From assembly GCF_014764405.1 (NCBI RefSeq), contig NZ_CP061725.1:1860001-1924000 (forward strand): 64,000 nt of DNA. The letters are read 5' to 3'. Below the pieces are notes generated by a model that was not told the DNA's origin, did no database searches, and saw only the letters and a list, made by a program, of their open reading frames with translations. Origin of the DNA: Micromonospora craniellae (lineage in GTDB: Bacteria; Actinomycetota; Actinomycetes; Mycobacteriales; Micromonosporaceae). This document shows positions 37,650 to 46,301 of the stretch, piece by piece; the first letter of the stretch is position 1, and each line of letters opens with the position of its first letter. A program made the translations under genes and the position numbers.

Positions 37650-37859
37650 ATGCCGCCTCGCAATAGGTACGAGTGCACCGCCTACAACGGTGACCAGGTG
37701 AAGAATTACGAGGCATGGCTGAACGCTCCATTTGAGGGCGCCGGCTGGCTCATCTCGGAGCCGCTCGACCGGGCCTGGATCGAGGCAGAGGCCGCCAAGA
37801 ACACGAGCTGGCCACTCGCAGTCGCCACGCTGCCACAGCTTCGAGCGATCCCCACATGA
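37650..37859 (+). CDS. Small hypothetical ORF or further remnant
   Basis: The 69-aa frame begins with ATG directly after, and in the same frame as, the TGA that ends the PIG-L remnant. It reads RYECTAYNGDQVKNYEAWLN, APFEGAGWLISEPLDRAWIE and AAKNTSWPLAVATLPQL, which look like real protein rather than a shadow frame. There is no good ribosome site. It may be an independent small gene or a piece of a larger gene whose other parts were lost. No family is recognised. Confidence 0.4.
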   Translation: MPPRNRYECTAYNGDQVKNYEAWLNAPFEGAGWLISEPLDRAWIEAEAAKNTSWPLAVATLPQLRAIPT

Positions 37860-38042
37860 TCCCAGGGCCAGGTTCTGGGTGGGCGACCGGGACCTGACCT
37901 TTCGGCACCCAGCCCCGGGGCGGTCGACCCGGTTGCTGCCGTTAGACACGGTAGCGCCGGGCCAGGCCGCCCCCGGGGCTGGTCGGCAGAGAGAGCGGCG
38001 TGGCAGAAGATCAGTCGCCTGTCAGCCGGTACCGTCGTCCGC

Positions 38043-38699
38043 GTGCCTGATGTGCTTCCGCTCCGCCTCGTGCTCGCCTCGGCGAGCCCTGCCCGCCGTA
38101 AGACTCTCCAGGCCGCCGGCATAGAGCCGGACGTGCTGGTCAGTGGCGTCGACGAGAGTCAGGTGGTGACCGATCGGGCGGAGGATCTCTGCCTGGAGTT
38201 GGCCCGACTCAAGGCGCAGGCCGTGCTGACCCGGTTGCAGCCCGGCGACGACCAGCGGACGCTGGTGCTGGGCTGCGATTCGGTGCTCGCCTTCGATGGC
38301 GAGACTTTCGGCAAGCCCGATGACGCGGCCGATGCCACCCGGCGCTGGGAGCGGATGCGGGGGCGCAGCGGTGTGCTGCACAGCGGCCACTGTCTGATCG
38401 ACATCGTGGGCGGACGTCGGGCCGAGGCGGTGGCCTCCACGGTGGTGCACTTCGCCAATATCAGTAACCAGGAGATCGCCACCTACGTGGCCACCGGTGA
38501 GCCGCTCGCGGTGGCCGGCGCGTTCACGATCGACGGGTTGGGCGGGGCGTTCGTGGAGCGGATCGAGGGCGATCCGGGCACCGTGGTCGGGTTGTCCATG
38601 CCGTTGCTGCGGCGACTGCTCGCCGAACTGGACCTGCGGATCACCGATCTGTGGACAAAAGTCGCGCCCGGCAATCAGATTGTCGAGCCGCTCGGCTAG
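38043..38699 (+). CDS. maf: Maf family nucleotide pyrophosphatase
   Basis: Maf proteins hydrolyse non-canonical or UTP/dTTP-type nucleoside triphosphates. The 218-aa product has the diagnostic N-terminal LRLVLASASPARRKTLQAAG, the LGCDSVLAFDGETFGKP nucleotide region and the C-terminal AFTIDGLGGAFVERIEGDPG and VVGLSMPLLRRLL signature. GTG 38043 is the start; a second in-frame GTG is 9 bp later. It is followed by an O-methyltransferase gene after 9 bp, so the two are co-transcribed. This gene marks the return to core genome after the IS-rich island. Confidence 0.92.
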   Translation: MPDVLPLRLVLASASPARRKTLQAAGIEPDVLVSGVDESQVVTDRAEDLCLELARLKAQAVLTRLQPGDDQRTLVLGCDSVLAFDGETFGKPDDAADATRRWERMRGRSGVLHSGHCLIDIVGGRRAEAVASTVVHFANISNQEIATYVATGEPLAVAGAFTIDGLGGAFVERIEGDPGTVVGLSMPLLRRLLAELDLRITDLWTKVAPGNQIVEPLG

Positions 38700-38708
38700 C
38701 GTCCGGGC

Positions 38709-39362
38709 ATGACGCTCAAGTCGATTCCGCTCACCGATGAGCTGCACGCGTACCTCGTGGCGCACGGCTCGCCGCCGGACGAGATCGTCCGCGACCTGGC
38801 CGAGGAGACGCTCGCCGTCCTGCCGGAGCACGCTTCCATGCAGGTGGCGCCGGAGCAGGCCGCCTTCCTGACGTTCCTGACCCGGCTGCTCGGCGTACGC
38901 AACGCGGTGGAGGTGGGCACGTTCACCGGGCTATCCTCGCTGGCGATCGCCCGGGGCCTCGCCGACGGCGGGCGGCTGACCTGCTTCGACATCTCCGAGG
39001 AGTACACCGGCATCGCGCGCCGGTACTGGGCGCGAGCCGGTGTCGACGACCGGATCGAGCTGCGCATCGGCCCGGCCGGGGAGACGCTGCGCGAGCTGCC
39101 GCACGAGCGGCACCTGGACTTCGCCTTCATCGACGCCGACAAGACCAGCTATCCGCTGTACTGGAACGAGTTGGTGCCCCGGATGCGGCCGGGTGGCGTG
39201 ATCGCCGTCGACAACGTGCTGCGGCACGGGCGGGTGGTGGCACCGGAGAGCGAGGCCGACCGGGCGATCGCCGCGTTCAACGAATACGTCCTCGCCGACG
39301 TGCGGGTGGACGCGGTGATGTTGCCGATCGCAGACGGCCTGACTCTCGCCCGGGTGCACTGA
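38709..39362 (+). CDS. Class I SAM-dependent O-methyltransferase (CCoAOMT-like)
   Basis: The 217-aa protein belongs to the caffeoyl-CoA O-methyltransferase-like family. It shows the SAM motif VEVGTFTGLSSLAIARGLAD, the acidic LTCFDISEEYTGIARRYW ribose-binding region, the metal-binding FAFIDADKTSYPLYWNEL segment and IAVDNVLRHGRV. A divalent-metal-dependent O-methylation of a catechol-like small molecule is the family reaction; the actual substrate is unknown. It is in an operon with maf, 9 bp apart. A palindromic repeat follows at 39461. Confidence 0.9.
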   Translation: MTLKSIPLTDELHAYLVAHGSPPDEIVRDLAEETLAVLPEHASMQVAPEQAAFLTFLTRLLGVRNAVEVGTFTGLSSLAIARGLADGGRLTCFDISEEYTGIARRYWARAGVDDRIELRIGPAGETLRELPHERHLDFAFIDADKTSYPLYWNELVPRMRPGGVIAVDNVLRHGRVVAPESEADRAIAAFNEYVLADVRVDAVMLPIADGLTLARVH

Positions 39363-39460
39363 CCGCCTCATCGGCACCGGTCGTCCCCCTGTTGCCAGGG
39401 GCTCAGACCGGTGCCGGTGCCCGACGGTCGACGGGCGTCGACAGGGCCTACCTGCGGGCC

Positions 39461-39514
39461 GTTAACACGGGGCCCCTGCTCTACCGCAGGCGTTAATAAG
39501 GTGCCCTTCCTTTC
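39461..39514 (-). repeat. Palindromic interspersed repeat, copy B (inverted orientation)
   Basis: Read on the minus strand it gives AAAGGAAGGGCACCTTATTA, ACGCCTGCGGTAGAGCAGGG and GCCCCGTGTTAAC, the same framework as the copies at 27085, 43205 and 61259. It lies between two convergent genes (ends 39362 and 39525). Pairing is weaker than in copy A. Confidence 0.75.
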
Positions 39515-39524
39515 ACCGACTCCG

Positions 39525-40280
39525 TCACCGGACGCTGCGGGCGAACTGGCGGGCCGCCCAATAGACCCCGGCGGTGGCGAGGATCGCGATGATGGTCAGC
39601 CCCTGCCAGACCCGGTCGTTGCCGATGTCGCCGTTGAACAGCGCGCGGGTGCCGTCCACCGCCCAGGAGAACGGATTCCACTTGGCGACGCCCTGCAACC
39701 AGCCGGGGGCGAAGGCGAGCGGGAGCAGGATGCCGGAGAGCAGCAGCACCGGCTGGGCGACCGTGTTCATCAGCGGAGCCAGGGCGTCCTCGCTCTTCAC
39801 CTTGAGCGCGACGCCGTAGCTGACCGCCGAGGTCATCAGCGCGATCAGGGCGAGCATGAGGTACGCCAGCAGCAGGTCGCCGATGAAGACCCGCAGGTCG
39901 AACAGGAGCGCCAGGAGGGTGATGATGACCGCCTGCACCATCAGGGACACCACGTCGCGCAGCGAGCGGCCGAGCAGCAGGGCGAGCCGGCTGACCGGGG
40001 TGACCCGGGAACGCTCGATCACGCCGGCGCGCAGCTCCGCGATCAGGCCGAAGCCCTGGAACAGGCCGCCGAAGATGGCCAGCAGCACCAGCAGGCCGGG
40101 CACGAAGATCTTGTACGCCTCGGCCTGGGTCGGCGCGTTCAGCGCAGGCTTGAGCAGCGGGGCGAACAGGAGCAGATACATCACCGGCTGGAAGACGCCG
40201 ACGAAGACCCACACGGGGTTGCGCAGCAGCAGATGGAACTGCCGCTGGAAGATCAGCCAGGTGTCGCGGGCGAGTTTCAT
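39525..40280 (-). CDS. ABC-2 type exporter permease (DrrB-like)
   Basis: The 251-aa protein has six membrane segments in the ABC-2 pattern: LLLRNPVWVFVGVFQPVMYL, FVPGLLVLLAIFGGLFQGFG, a VMVQAVIITLLALLFDLRVF segment, LLLAYLMLALIALMTSAVSY, QPVLLLSGILLPLAFAPGWL and LTIIAILATAGVYWAARQFA. The ERSRVTPVSRLALLLGRSL loop is the conserved region between helices. It forms a transporter with the ATPase gene 20 bp upstream. The pair resembles DrrAB daunorubicin-type exporters; the substrate is unknown. Confidence 0.9.
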   Translation of the reverse strand: MKLARDTWLIFQRQFHLLLRNPVWVFVGVFQPVMYLLLFAPLLKPALNAPTQAEAYKIFVPGLLVLLAIFGGLFQGFGLIAELRAGVIERSRVTPVSRLALLLGRSLRDVVSLMVQAVIITLLALLFDLRVFIGDLLLAYLMLALIALMTSAVSYGVALKVKSEDALAPLMNTVAQPVLLLSGILLPLAFAPGWLQGVAKWNPFSWAVDGTRALFNGDIGNDRVWQGLTIIAILATAGVYWAARQFARSVR

Positions 40281-40300
40281 GGGACTATCTCCTGGTCGGG

Positions 40301-41260
40301 TCAGGACTCGCGCAGCGAGCGGCCGGTCTTCGTGAGGAAGACGTCGTCGAGGCTCGGACGGTGCAGCTCGATCGACTTGAGGTCGAGACCGGCGCTGTCG
40401 ACACGGCGCAGGATCTGCGGCATGGCCGTCGCGCCGTCGTCGACGAACAGGCGCAGGCCCCCCTCCTCCAGGCTCTCCAGCCGGTTCACGTACTCCTCGC
40501 CGTCGAGCAGCTTCTCCGCCTCGCCGGTGGCCACGATGTCGAGGCCGACCAGCACCACGTCACCGGAGATCTCCCGCTTGAGGTCGGTCGGCGTGCCCTC
40601 GACGACCACCTCGCCGTGGTCCATGATCGCGATGCGGTCGCAGAGCGCGTCGGCTTCGTCGAGGTAGTGGGTGGTGATGAAGACGGTCATCCCGTCGGTC
40701 CGCAGTCGCCGGATCTCGTCCCACATGTGTGCCCGGCTCTGCGGGTCGAGGCCGGTGGTGGGCTCGTCCAGGAAGACGATCTTCGGCTCGTGGATGATGC
40801 CGAGCGCGATCTCGACCCGCCGCCGCTGCCCACCGGAGTAGGTCTTGCACTTGCGGTCGGCGAACTCGGTGAGCTGGAACGCCTCCAGCGCGCGTACCGC
40901 CCGACGCTGGGCCTCGGCCTTGCCGATGCCGTACATCCGGGCCTGGAGCACCAGCTCCTCGCGGGCGGTCGACTCGTCCCAGGTGCTGCCGCCCTGGGCG
41001 ACGTAGCCGATCCGTCGGCGCACCTCGCCCGGGTTCTTGAGCAGATCGGCACCGGCGATGGTGGCCTGGCCGCCGTCCGGCTCGATCAGTGTCGCCAGCA
41101 TCCGCAACGTGGTGGTCTTGCCGGCGCCGTTCGGGCCCAGGAACCCGAATATCTCACCGGCCGGGACGTCCAGGTCGACGCCGCGTACCGCCTCGACGGT
41201 CTTCGTCTCCCGACCGGCCCGGCTGCGGAACGACTTCCGCAGCCCTCTGGTCTCGATCAT
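40301..41260 (-). CDS. ABC transporter ATP-binding protein (DrrA-like)
   Basis: The 319-aa ATPase has Walker A FLGPNGAGKTTTLRML, the Q-loop YVAQGG, signature YSGGQRRRVEIALG, Walker B KIVFLDEPTTGLDPQSR and the H-loop VFITTHYLDEADAL. The C-terminal 90 residues form the DrrA-type extension (DVVLVGLDIVATGEAEKLL) that contacts the permease. It is transcribed with the permease gene and is divergent from the carboxylase alpha gene (about 181 bp between starts). Confidence 0.93.
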   Translation of the reverse strand: MIETRGLRKSFRSRAGRETKTVEAVRGVDLDVPAGEIFGFLGPNGAGKTTTLRMLATLIEPDGGQATIAGADLLKNPGEVRRRIGYVAQGGSTWDESTAREELVLQARMYGIGKAEAQRRAVRALEAFQLTEFADRKCKTYSGGQRRRVEIALGIIHEPKIVFLDEPTTGLDPQSRAHMWDEIRRLRTDGMTVFITTHYLDEADALCDRIAIMDHGEVVVEGTPTDLKREISGDVVLVGLDIVATGEAEKLLDGEEYVNRLESLEEGGLRLFVDDGATAMPQILRRVDSAGLDLKSIELHRPSLDDVFLTKTGRSLRES

Positions 41261-41441
41261 TTCCGCTCCCCGCTCATGGCCGCACTCCGGCCACCATCGT
41301 CACGGCACTCCACCACATGGGTACGACACCACGCCGCCCACGACCTGGCCAGACAGTGCGTCATCCCACACTGAGCGATCGTTCGGGGCACCACGGTGAG
41401 CTATAAACTCCCGGTCAGTAACCCGCCAGGAGGAGCCCAAG

Positions 41442-43193
41442 GTGCGCAAGGTACTCATCGCCAACCGGGGCGAGATCGCCGTCCGGGTCATCCGCGCCTG
41501 CCAGGACGCCGGCCTGGGCAGTGTCGCGGTGTACGCGGACTCGGACCGGGATGCCCTGCACGCCATGCTCGCCGACGAAGCGTACGCCCTGGACGGCGAC
41601 ACCGCTGCGAATACCTACCTCCGTATCGACAAACTTATCGACGTCGCTGCCCGTGTCGGTGTCGACGCGGTGCACCCCGGGTACGGCTTCCTCTCCGAGA
41701 ACGCCGACTTCGCCCAGGCGGTCATCGACGCACGCCTGACCTGGATCGGGCCCACCCCGCAGGCGATCCGCGACCTCGGTGACAAAATCACCGCCCGGCA
41801 CATCGCCCAGCGGGCCGGCGCTCCCCTGGTGCCCGGCACCCCCGACCCGGTGGGCAGCCCGGACGAGGTGATGGCCTTCGCCGTCGACCACGGACTGCCG
41901 GTGGCGATCAAGGCTGCCTTCGGCGGCGGCGGGCGCGGCCTGAAGGTGGCCCGCACCATGGAGGAGATCCCGCACCTGTTCGAGTCGGCCACCCGCGAGG
42001 CGGTCGCCGCCTTCGGCCGGGGCGAGTGCTTCGTCGAGCGGTACCTCGACCAGCCGCGCCACGTCGAGGCGCAGGTTTTGGCCGACCAGCACGGCAACGT
42101 GATCGTCGCCGGCACCCGGGACTGCTCGTTGCAGCGCCGGCACCAGAAGCTGGTCGAGGAGGCACCGGCGCCGTTCCTCAGCGCCGAGCAGCGGACGCAG
42201 ATCCACGAGAGCGCGAAGGCGATCTGCCGGGAGGCCGGTTACCACGGCGCGGGCACGGTGGAGTACCTGGTCGGCAACGACGGCACCATCTCCTTCCTGG
42301 AGGTCAACACCCGGCTCCAGGTGGAGCACCCGGTGACCGAGGAGACCGCCGGCATCGACCTGGTACGCGAGCAGTTCCGCATCGCCGACGGCGAGAAGCT
42401 GCGGCTCACCGAGGACCCGACGCCGCGCGGGCACTCCATCGAGTTCCGGATCAACGGCGAGGACCCGGGCCGGGGCTTCCTGCCCGCTCCCGGCACGGTG
42501 ACCGCCCTGCGCCTGCCGACCGGTCCCGGCGTACGGGTGGACACCGGTATCTCGGCCGGCGACGTGATCGGCGGCAATTTCGACAGCCTGCTCGCCAAGG
42601 TCATCATCACCGGGGAGACCCGCATCGAGGCGTTGGAGCGGGCCCGGCGCGCCCTGGACGAGATAGTGATCGAGGGGATGGCCACCGCGCTGCCGTTCCA
42701 TCGCCTGGTGGTCCGCGACCCGGCATTCACCGCCGAGCCGTCCGCGGTGCACACCCGCTGGATAGAGACCGAGTTCGACAACACCGTCCCGCCGTTCACC
42801 GCAGTGGCCGACGGCCCGGCCGCTCCGGCCGAGCGCGAGACGATCGTGGTCGAGGTGGGCGGCAAGCGGCTGGAGGTGCGCCTCCCCGCCGGGCTCGGTG
42901 CGGGTACAGCGAGCGCCGCACCGGCCGCGAAGAAGCCCACCCGTCGGGGCGGTGGTGCCACGGCCGGTGCGGCGGCGGGCGGTGACGCGCTCACCTCGCC
43001 GATGCAGGGCACGATCGTCAAGATCGCGGTCGCCGACGGGGACACCGTGGCCGAGGGCGACCTGGTCGTGGTGCTCGAGGCGATGAAGATGGAGCAGCCG
43101 TTGCACGCCCACAAGGCGGGCACGGTCAGCGGCCTCGCCGCCGAGGTCGGCGCGGTGATCACCGCCGGCGCCGCCATCTGCACCATCGCCTGA
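41442..43193 (+). CDS. Acyl-CoA carboxylase alpha subunit (biotin carboxylase + BCCP)
   Basis: The 583-aa protein joins a biotin carboxylase (about 1-450) and a biotin carboxyl carrier domain (about 515-583). Motifs: MRKVLIANRGEIAVRVIRAC, AVHPGYGFLSENADFA-type VHPGYGFLSENADF, IKAAFGGGGRGLKVA (ATP loop), FLEVNTRLQVEHPVTEE and RINGEDPGRGF. The biotinylated lysine is Lys549 in VLEAMKMEQP. A linker rich in Ala/Pro/Gly lies between the domains. It should use biotin attached by BirA (24.5 kb) and work with a beta subunit such as the one at 25.5 kb and the epsilon peptide at 31.8 kb. Start is GTG with GGAGG eleven bases upstream. Confidence 0.95.
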   Translation: MRKVLIANRGEIAVRVIRACQDAGLGSVAVYADSDRDALHAMLADEAYALDGDTAANTYLRIDKLIDVAARVGVDAVHPGYGFLSENADFAQAVIDARLTWIGPTPQAIRDLGDKITARHIAQRAGAPLVPGTPDPVGSPDEVMAFAVDHGLPVAIKAAFGGGGRGLKVARTMEEIPHLFESATREAVAAFGRGECFVERYLDQPRHVEAQVLADQHGNVIVAGTRDCSLQRRHQKLVEEAPAPFLSAEQRTQIHESAKAICREAGYHGAGTVEYLVGNDGTISFLEVNTRLQVEHPVTEETAGIDLVREQFRIADGEKLRLTEDPTPRGHSIEFRINGEDPGRGFLPAPGTVTALRLPTGPGVRVDTGISAGDVIGGNFDSLLAKVIITGETRIEALERARRALDEIVIEGMATALPFHRLVVRDPAFTAEPSAVHTRWIETEFDNTVPPFTAVADGPAAPAERETIVVEVGGKRLEVRLPAGLGAGTASAAPAAKKPTRRGGGATAGAAAGGDALTSPMQGTIVKIAVADGDTVAEGDLVVVLEAMKMEQPLHAHKAGTVSGLAAEVGAVITAGAAICTIA

Positions 43194-43204
43194 GGCGTTT
43201 GATG

Positions 43205-43264
43205 TGTAAGGAAGGGTCCCCTACTAACGCCTGGTGTATAGAAAGGGTCCCTTCCTTACATCCG
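43205..43264 (+). repeat. Palindromic interspersed repeat, copy C
   Basis: It starts TGTAAGGAAGGGTCCC and ends GGGTCCCTTCCTTACA plus TCCG, giving 16-nt arms with one mismatch. The core ACGCCTGGTGTATAG is shared with copy A. It starts 11 bp after the carboxylase alpha stop and lies 3 bp before the convergent LysG-like gene end, so it may end both transcripts. Confidence 0.82.
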
Positions 43265-43267
43265 CGG

Positions 43268-44164
43268 TCAGTGCAGGGACTCGGCGGCTACGGCGCAGAC
43301 GGCGGCGGTCAGCGCGGTCAGCACCGGTGAGTCGAGTCGCCAGTGCTGCCAGTAGAGCGGGGTGTCCAGCACCCGGCCGGGGGCGATGTCGACACACCGA
43401 CCGGCGGCCACGTCCGCGTCGGCGATCTGCTCCGCCACCAGTCCCCAGCCCAGGCCGAGTCGGATCGACTCGTTGAACGCCGGGACCGACGGCACGTAGT
43501 GCACCGGTGGGTCGAGCGCGTGCCCGGTCACCGTACGCAGGAAGCGGTGTTGGATCCGATCCTTGCGGTCGAAGACCACCGCCGGTGCGGCGGCGGCCGT
43601 GGCCCGGGTGAGGCCGTCGGCGAACCACCGTCGCGCCAGCGACGGCGCGGCCAGCGCCCGGTAGCGCATCGCGCCGAGACGGCGTACCCGGCAGCCCTGG
43701 ACCGCCTCGCGTTGGGCGGTCACCGCAGCGGTCACCGCCCCGTCGCGGAGCAGGACGGCGGTGTGGTCCTGGTCGTCCTGCCGGATGTCGAAGGAGAGTT
43801 CCGGCTGGTCGGGCAGCCGGGCCAGGGCGGCGGGGAACCAGGTGGCGAGCGAGTCGGCGTTGACCACGATGGCGACCCGGGTACGGGCCCGGTCGCCGCC
43901 GAGCGATCCTCGGGCGTCAGTCAGCGCCTCGCGTTCGAGCAGGGCGAGCTGCCCGGCCAGGCGCAGCAGCGGTCGCCCGGCCTCGGTGGCGTCGCAGGGG
44001 CGGTGCCGCCGGACGAGCACCTGCCCGACGGTCTCCTCCAGTGCCTTGATACGCTGGCTGACCGCCGAGGGGGTGACGTGCAGCAGCCGCGCCGCCGCCT
44101 CGAAGCTGCCCTCGGCGACCACCGCGGCGAGCGTACGGAGCTGGGTGGAGTCCAGACCGCTCAT
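43268..44164 (-). CDS. lysG: LysR-family regulator (LysG/ArgP type)
   Basis: The 298-aa protein has an N-terminal winged HTH (LDSTQLRTLAAVVAEGSFEA, AARLLHVTPSAVSQRIKALE) and an LTTR effector-binding domain (VAIVVNADSLATWFPAALAR, VPAFNESIRLGLGWGLVAEQ). These match the ArgP/LysG group, which activates basic amino acid exporters when Lys or Arg is high. It is divergent from a LysE/ArgO exporter gene with 71 bp between, the usual arrangement, so it very probably controls that gene. Confidence 0.92.
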   Translation of the reverse strand: MSGLDSTQLRTLAAVVAEGSFEAAARLLHVTPSAVSQRIKALEETVGQVLVRRHRPCDATEAGRPLLRLAGQLALLEREALTDARGSLGGDRARTRVAIVVNADSLATWFPAALARLPDQPELSFDIRQDDQDHTAVLLRDGAVTAAVTAQREAVQGCRVRRLGAMRYRALAAPSLARRWFADGLTRATAAAAPAVVFDRKDRIQHRFLRTVTGHALDPPVHYVPSVPAFNESIRLGLGWGLVAEQIADADVAAGRCVDIAPGRVLDTPLYWQHWRLDSPVLTALTAAVCAVAAESLH

Positions 44165-44180
44165 GAAGCTGAGCTTAACC

Positions 44181-44193
44181 AGATGAAGAATCT
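44181..44193. promoter_or_regulatory. Candidate LysG operator in the lysG-lysE divergent region
   Basis: AGAT-N5-ATCT forms a short dyad in the otherwise AT-rich part of the 71-bp gap between the divergent starts, within TTAACCAGATGAAGAATC. LysR-type regulators usually bind T-N11-A dyads in exactly this position. Confidence 0.45.
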
Positions 44194-44235
44194 TTAGCTG
44201 GACTGATCCGCCCCCGCACTCCTACCGTCGGCACC

Positions 44236-44832
44236 GTGCTCACCTCTGTCGTCGCCGGCTTCTCGCTGTCCATCGCCCTCATCGTCGCCATCGGCGCGCA
44301 GAACGCCTTCGTACTCCGCCAGGGCCTGCGCCGGGAACACGTGGTGCCGGTCGTGCTGACCTGCGCGATCTCCGACGCCCTGCTGATCGGTGTCGGCATC
44401 GCCGGGGTCGGGTCGATGGTCGCGGCCCGACCCGACCTGCTCACCGCGATCCGCTGGGGCGGGGCGGCCTTCCTGCTCGGGTACGCGGCCCTGGCCGCCC
44501 GCCGCGCGTGGCGTCCGAGCGCGCTCACTCCCGCCCAGCGGCCACCGGCCCGGCTCGGTGCGACGCTGCTGGCCTGCCTCGCCTTCACTTACCTCAACCC
44601 GCACGTCTACCTGGACACCGTGCTGCTGCTCGGTGGCATCGCGCAGCAGCAGCCGCACCGCTGGCTGTTCGGTCTCGGCGCGGCGGTGGCCAGCGTCGTC
44701 TGGTTCAGCGCGCTCGGCGCGGGGGCGTACCGGCTCGCGCCGATGCTCGCCCGGGCCCGGGTCTGGCAGGTCCTCGACGGCGTGATCGCGCTGGTGATGG
44801 TGGTGGTAGCGGTCGCGCTGCTGCTGGGCTGA
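44236..44832 (+). CDS. lysE: LysE/ArgO family amino acid exporter
   Basis: The 198-aa membrane protein has five to six hydrophobic segments: VVAGFSLSIALIVAIGAQNA, VPVVLTCAISDALLIGVGIA, IRWGGAAFLLGYAALAAR, ATLLACLAFTYLNPHVYLD, LFGLGAAVASVVWFSALGAG and LDGVIALVMVVVAVALLLG. GAQNAFVLRQGL and the TYLNPHVYLDT loop are family hallmarks. It should export L-lysine or L-arginine. The start is GTG, 71 bp from the divergent LysG-like regulator. guaB1 follows on the same strand after 15 bp. Confidence 0.92.
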   Translation: MLTSVVAGFSLSIALIVAIGAQNAFVLRQGLRREHVVPVVLTCAISDALLIGVGIAGVGSMVAARPDLLTAIRWGGAAFLLGYAALAARRAWRPSALTPAQRPPARLGATLLACLAFTYLNPHVYLDTVLLLGGIAQQQPHRWLFGLGAAVASVVWFSALGAGAYRLAPMLARARVWQVLDGVIALVMVVVAVALLLG

Positions 44833-44847
44833 GGGAATGATGGCCGG

Positions 44848-46287
44848 GTGCGGTTCCTCGATGGCGCGATTCCGGCGTACGACCTGACCTACAACGACGT
44901 CTTCATGGCCCCGGCCCGGTCGGAGGTGGGCTCGCGGCTGGACGTCGACCTGGCCACCGGCGACGGTACGGGTACCACGATCCCGCTGGTGGTGGCGAAC
45001 ATGACGGCGGTCGCCGGCCGGCGGATGGCCGAGACGGTGGCCCGGCGTGGCGGCATCGTGGTGATCCCCCAGGACATCCCGATCGAGGTGGTGGCCGAGG
45101 TCGTCGCCTGGATCAAGGAGCGGCACCTGGTGCACGACACGGCCATCGCGCTCGGTCCGACCGACACCGTCGGCGACGCGATCCACCTGTTGCCGAAGCG
45201 GGCGTACGGTGCGGTGATCGTGGTCGACGAGAACAGTCGCCCGATCGGGGTGGTGACCGAGGCGGACACGGTCGGCGTGGACCGGTTCGCCCAACTGCGT
45301 GACGTCATGTCGGCCGACCTGCACACCGTACCGGTGGACGCGGATCCGCGTACCGGCTTCGACCGGCTCAGCGGGGCGCGGCGGCGGCTGGCCCCGGTGG
45401 TGGACGGCGAGGGACGGCTGGTCGGGGTGCTCACCCGGCCGGGCGCGTTGCGGGCGACGCTCTACCGGCCTGCGGTGGACGCCCAGGGCCGGCTGCGCAT
45501 CGCGGCGGCGGTGGGCATCAACGGCGACGTGGCGGGCAAGGCGTCGGCGCTGCTGGAGGCCGGGGTGGACACCCTGGTCGTGGACACCGCGCACGGCCAC
45601 CAGGAACGGATGATCAGCGCGTTGCGGACCGTCCGGGGTCTCGACCCGGGCGTGCCGGTGGCGGCCGGCAACGTGGTCACCGCCGACGGCGTACGCGACC
45701 TGGTCGCGGCCGGCGCGGACATCATCAAGGTCGGCGTCGGACCCGGCGCGATGTGCACCACCCGGATGATGACCGGGGTGGGCCGGCCGCAGTTCTCGGC
45801 GGTGCTGGACTGTGCTGCGGCGGCCCGCGAGCTGGGTCGGCACGTCTGGGCCGACGGTGGGGTGCGGCACCCGCGCGACGTGGCGTTGGCGCTGGCCGCC
45901 GGTGCGGCGAACGTGATGATCGGCTCCTGGTTCGCCGGCACCTACGAGTCGCCCGGTGATCTCTACACCGACGAGGACGGCCGGCGGTACAAGGAGAGTT
46001 TCGGGATGGCCTCGGCTCGCGCGGTCAGCGCCCGCACCGGCGAGGACAGCCCCTACGACCGGGCCCGGAAGGCCATCTTCGAGGAGGGCATCTCGTCGGC
46101 CCGGATGTATCTGGACCCGACCCGGCCGGGGGTGGAGGACCTGATCGACGAGATCATCTCGGGGGTGCGCAGCGCCTTCACCTACGCCGGGGCGCGGAAC
46201 CTGGACGAGTTCCACGAGCGGGTGCTGGTCGGGGTGCAGAGCACCGCCGGCTACACCGAGGGGATGCCGCTGTCGACGAGCTGGTGA
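44848..46287 (+). CDS. guaB1: GuaB1-type IMP dehydrogenase-related protein (GMP reductase)
   Basis: The 479-aa protein has an IMPDH/GMPR barrel interrupted by a CBS-domain pair (about 95-215: KRAYGAVIVVDENSRPIGVV, RRLAPVVDGEGRLVGVLTRP). Barrel motifs are YNDVFMAPARSEVGSRLDVD, VDTLVVDTAHGHQERM and the active-site loop VGVGPGAMCTTRMMTGVG with the catalytic Cys. The C-terminal part has GSWFAGTYESPGDLY and AISARTGEDS-like SARTGEDSPY. Mycobacterial GuaB1 with this architecture has been shown to be a GMP reductase rather than an IMP dehydrogenase, so a salvage role (GMP to IMP) is likely. Start GTG follows the exporter gene after 15 bp. Confidence 0.92.
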   Translation: MRFLDGAIPAYDLTYNDVFMAPARSEVGSRLDVDLATGDGTGTTIPLVVANMTAVAGRRMAETVARRGGIVVIPQDIPIEVVAEVVAWIKERHLVHDTAIALGPTDTVGDAIHLLPKRAYGAVIVVDENSRPIGVVTEADTVGVDRFAQLRDVMSADLHTVPVDADPRTGFDRLSGARRRLAPVVDGEGRLVGVLTRPGALRATLYRPAVDAQGRLRIAAAVGINGDVAGKASALLEAGVDTLVVDTAHGHQERMISALRTVRGLDPGVPVAAGNVVTADGVRDLVAAGADIIKVGVGPGAMCTTRMMTGVGRPQFSAVLDCAAAARELGRHVWADGGVRHPRDVALALAAGAANVMIGSWFAGTYESPGDLYTDEDGRRYKESFGMASARAVSARTGEDSPYDRARKAIFEEGISSARMYLDPTRPGVEDLIDEIISGVRSAFTYAGARNLDEFHERVLVGVQSTAGYTEGMPLSTSW

Positions 46288-46301
46288 CGGCCGGCGTTCG
46301 G

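Noticed and set aside
41415..43112. Minus-strand open frame of about 565 codons opposite the carboxylase alpha gene
   Set aside because: Antisense shadow of a gene with full biotin carboxylase and biotin-carrier motifs.
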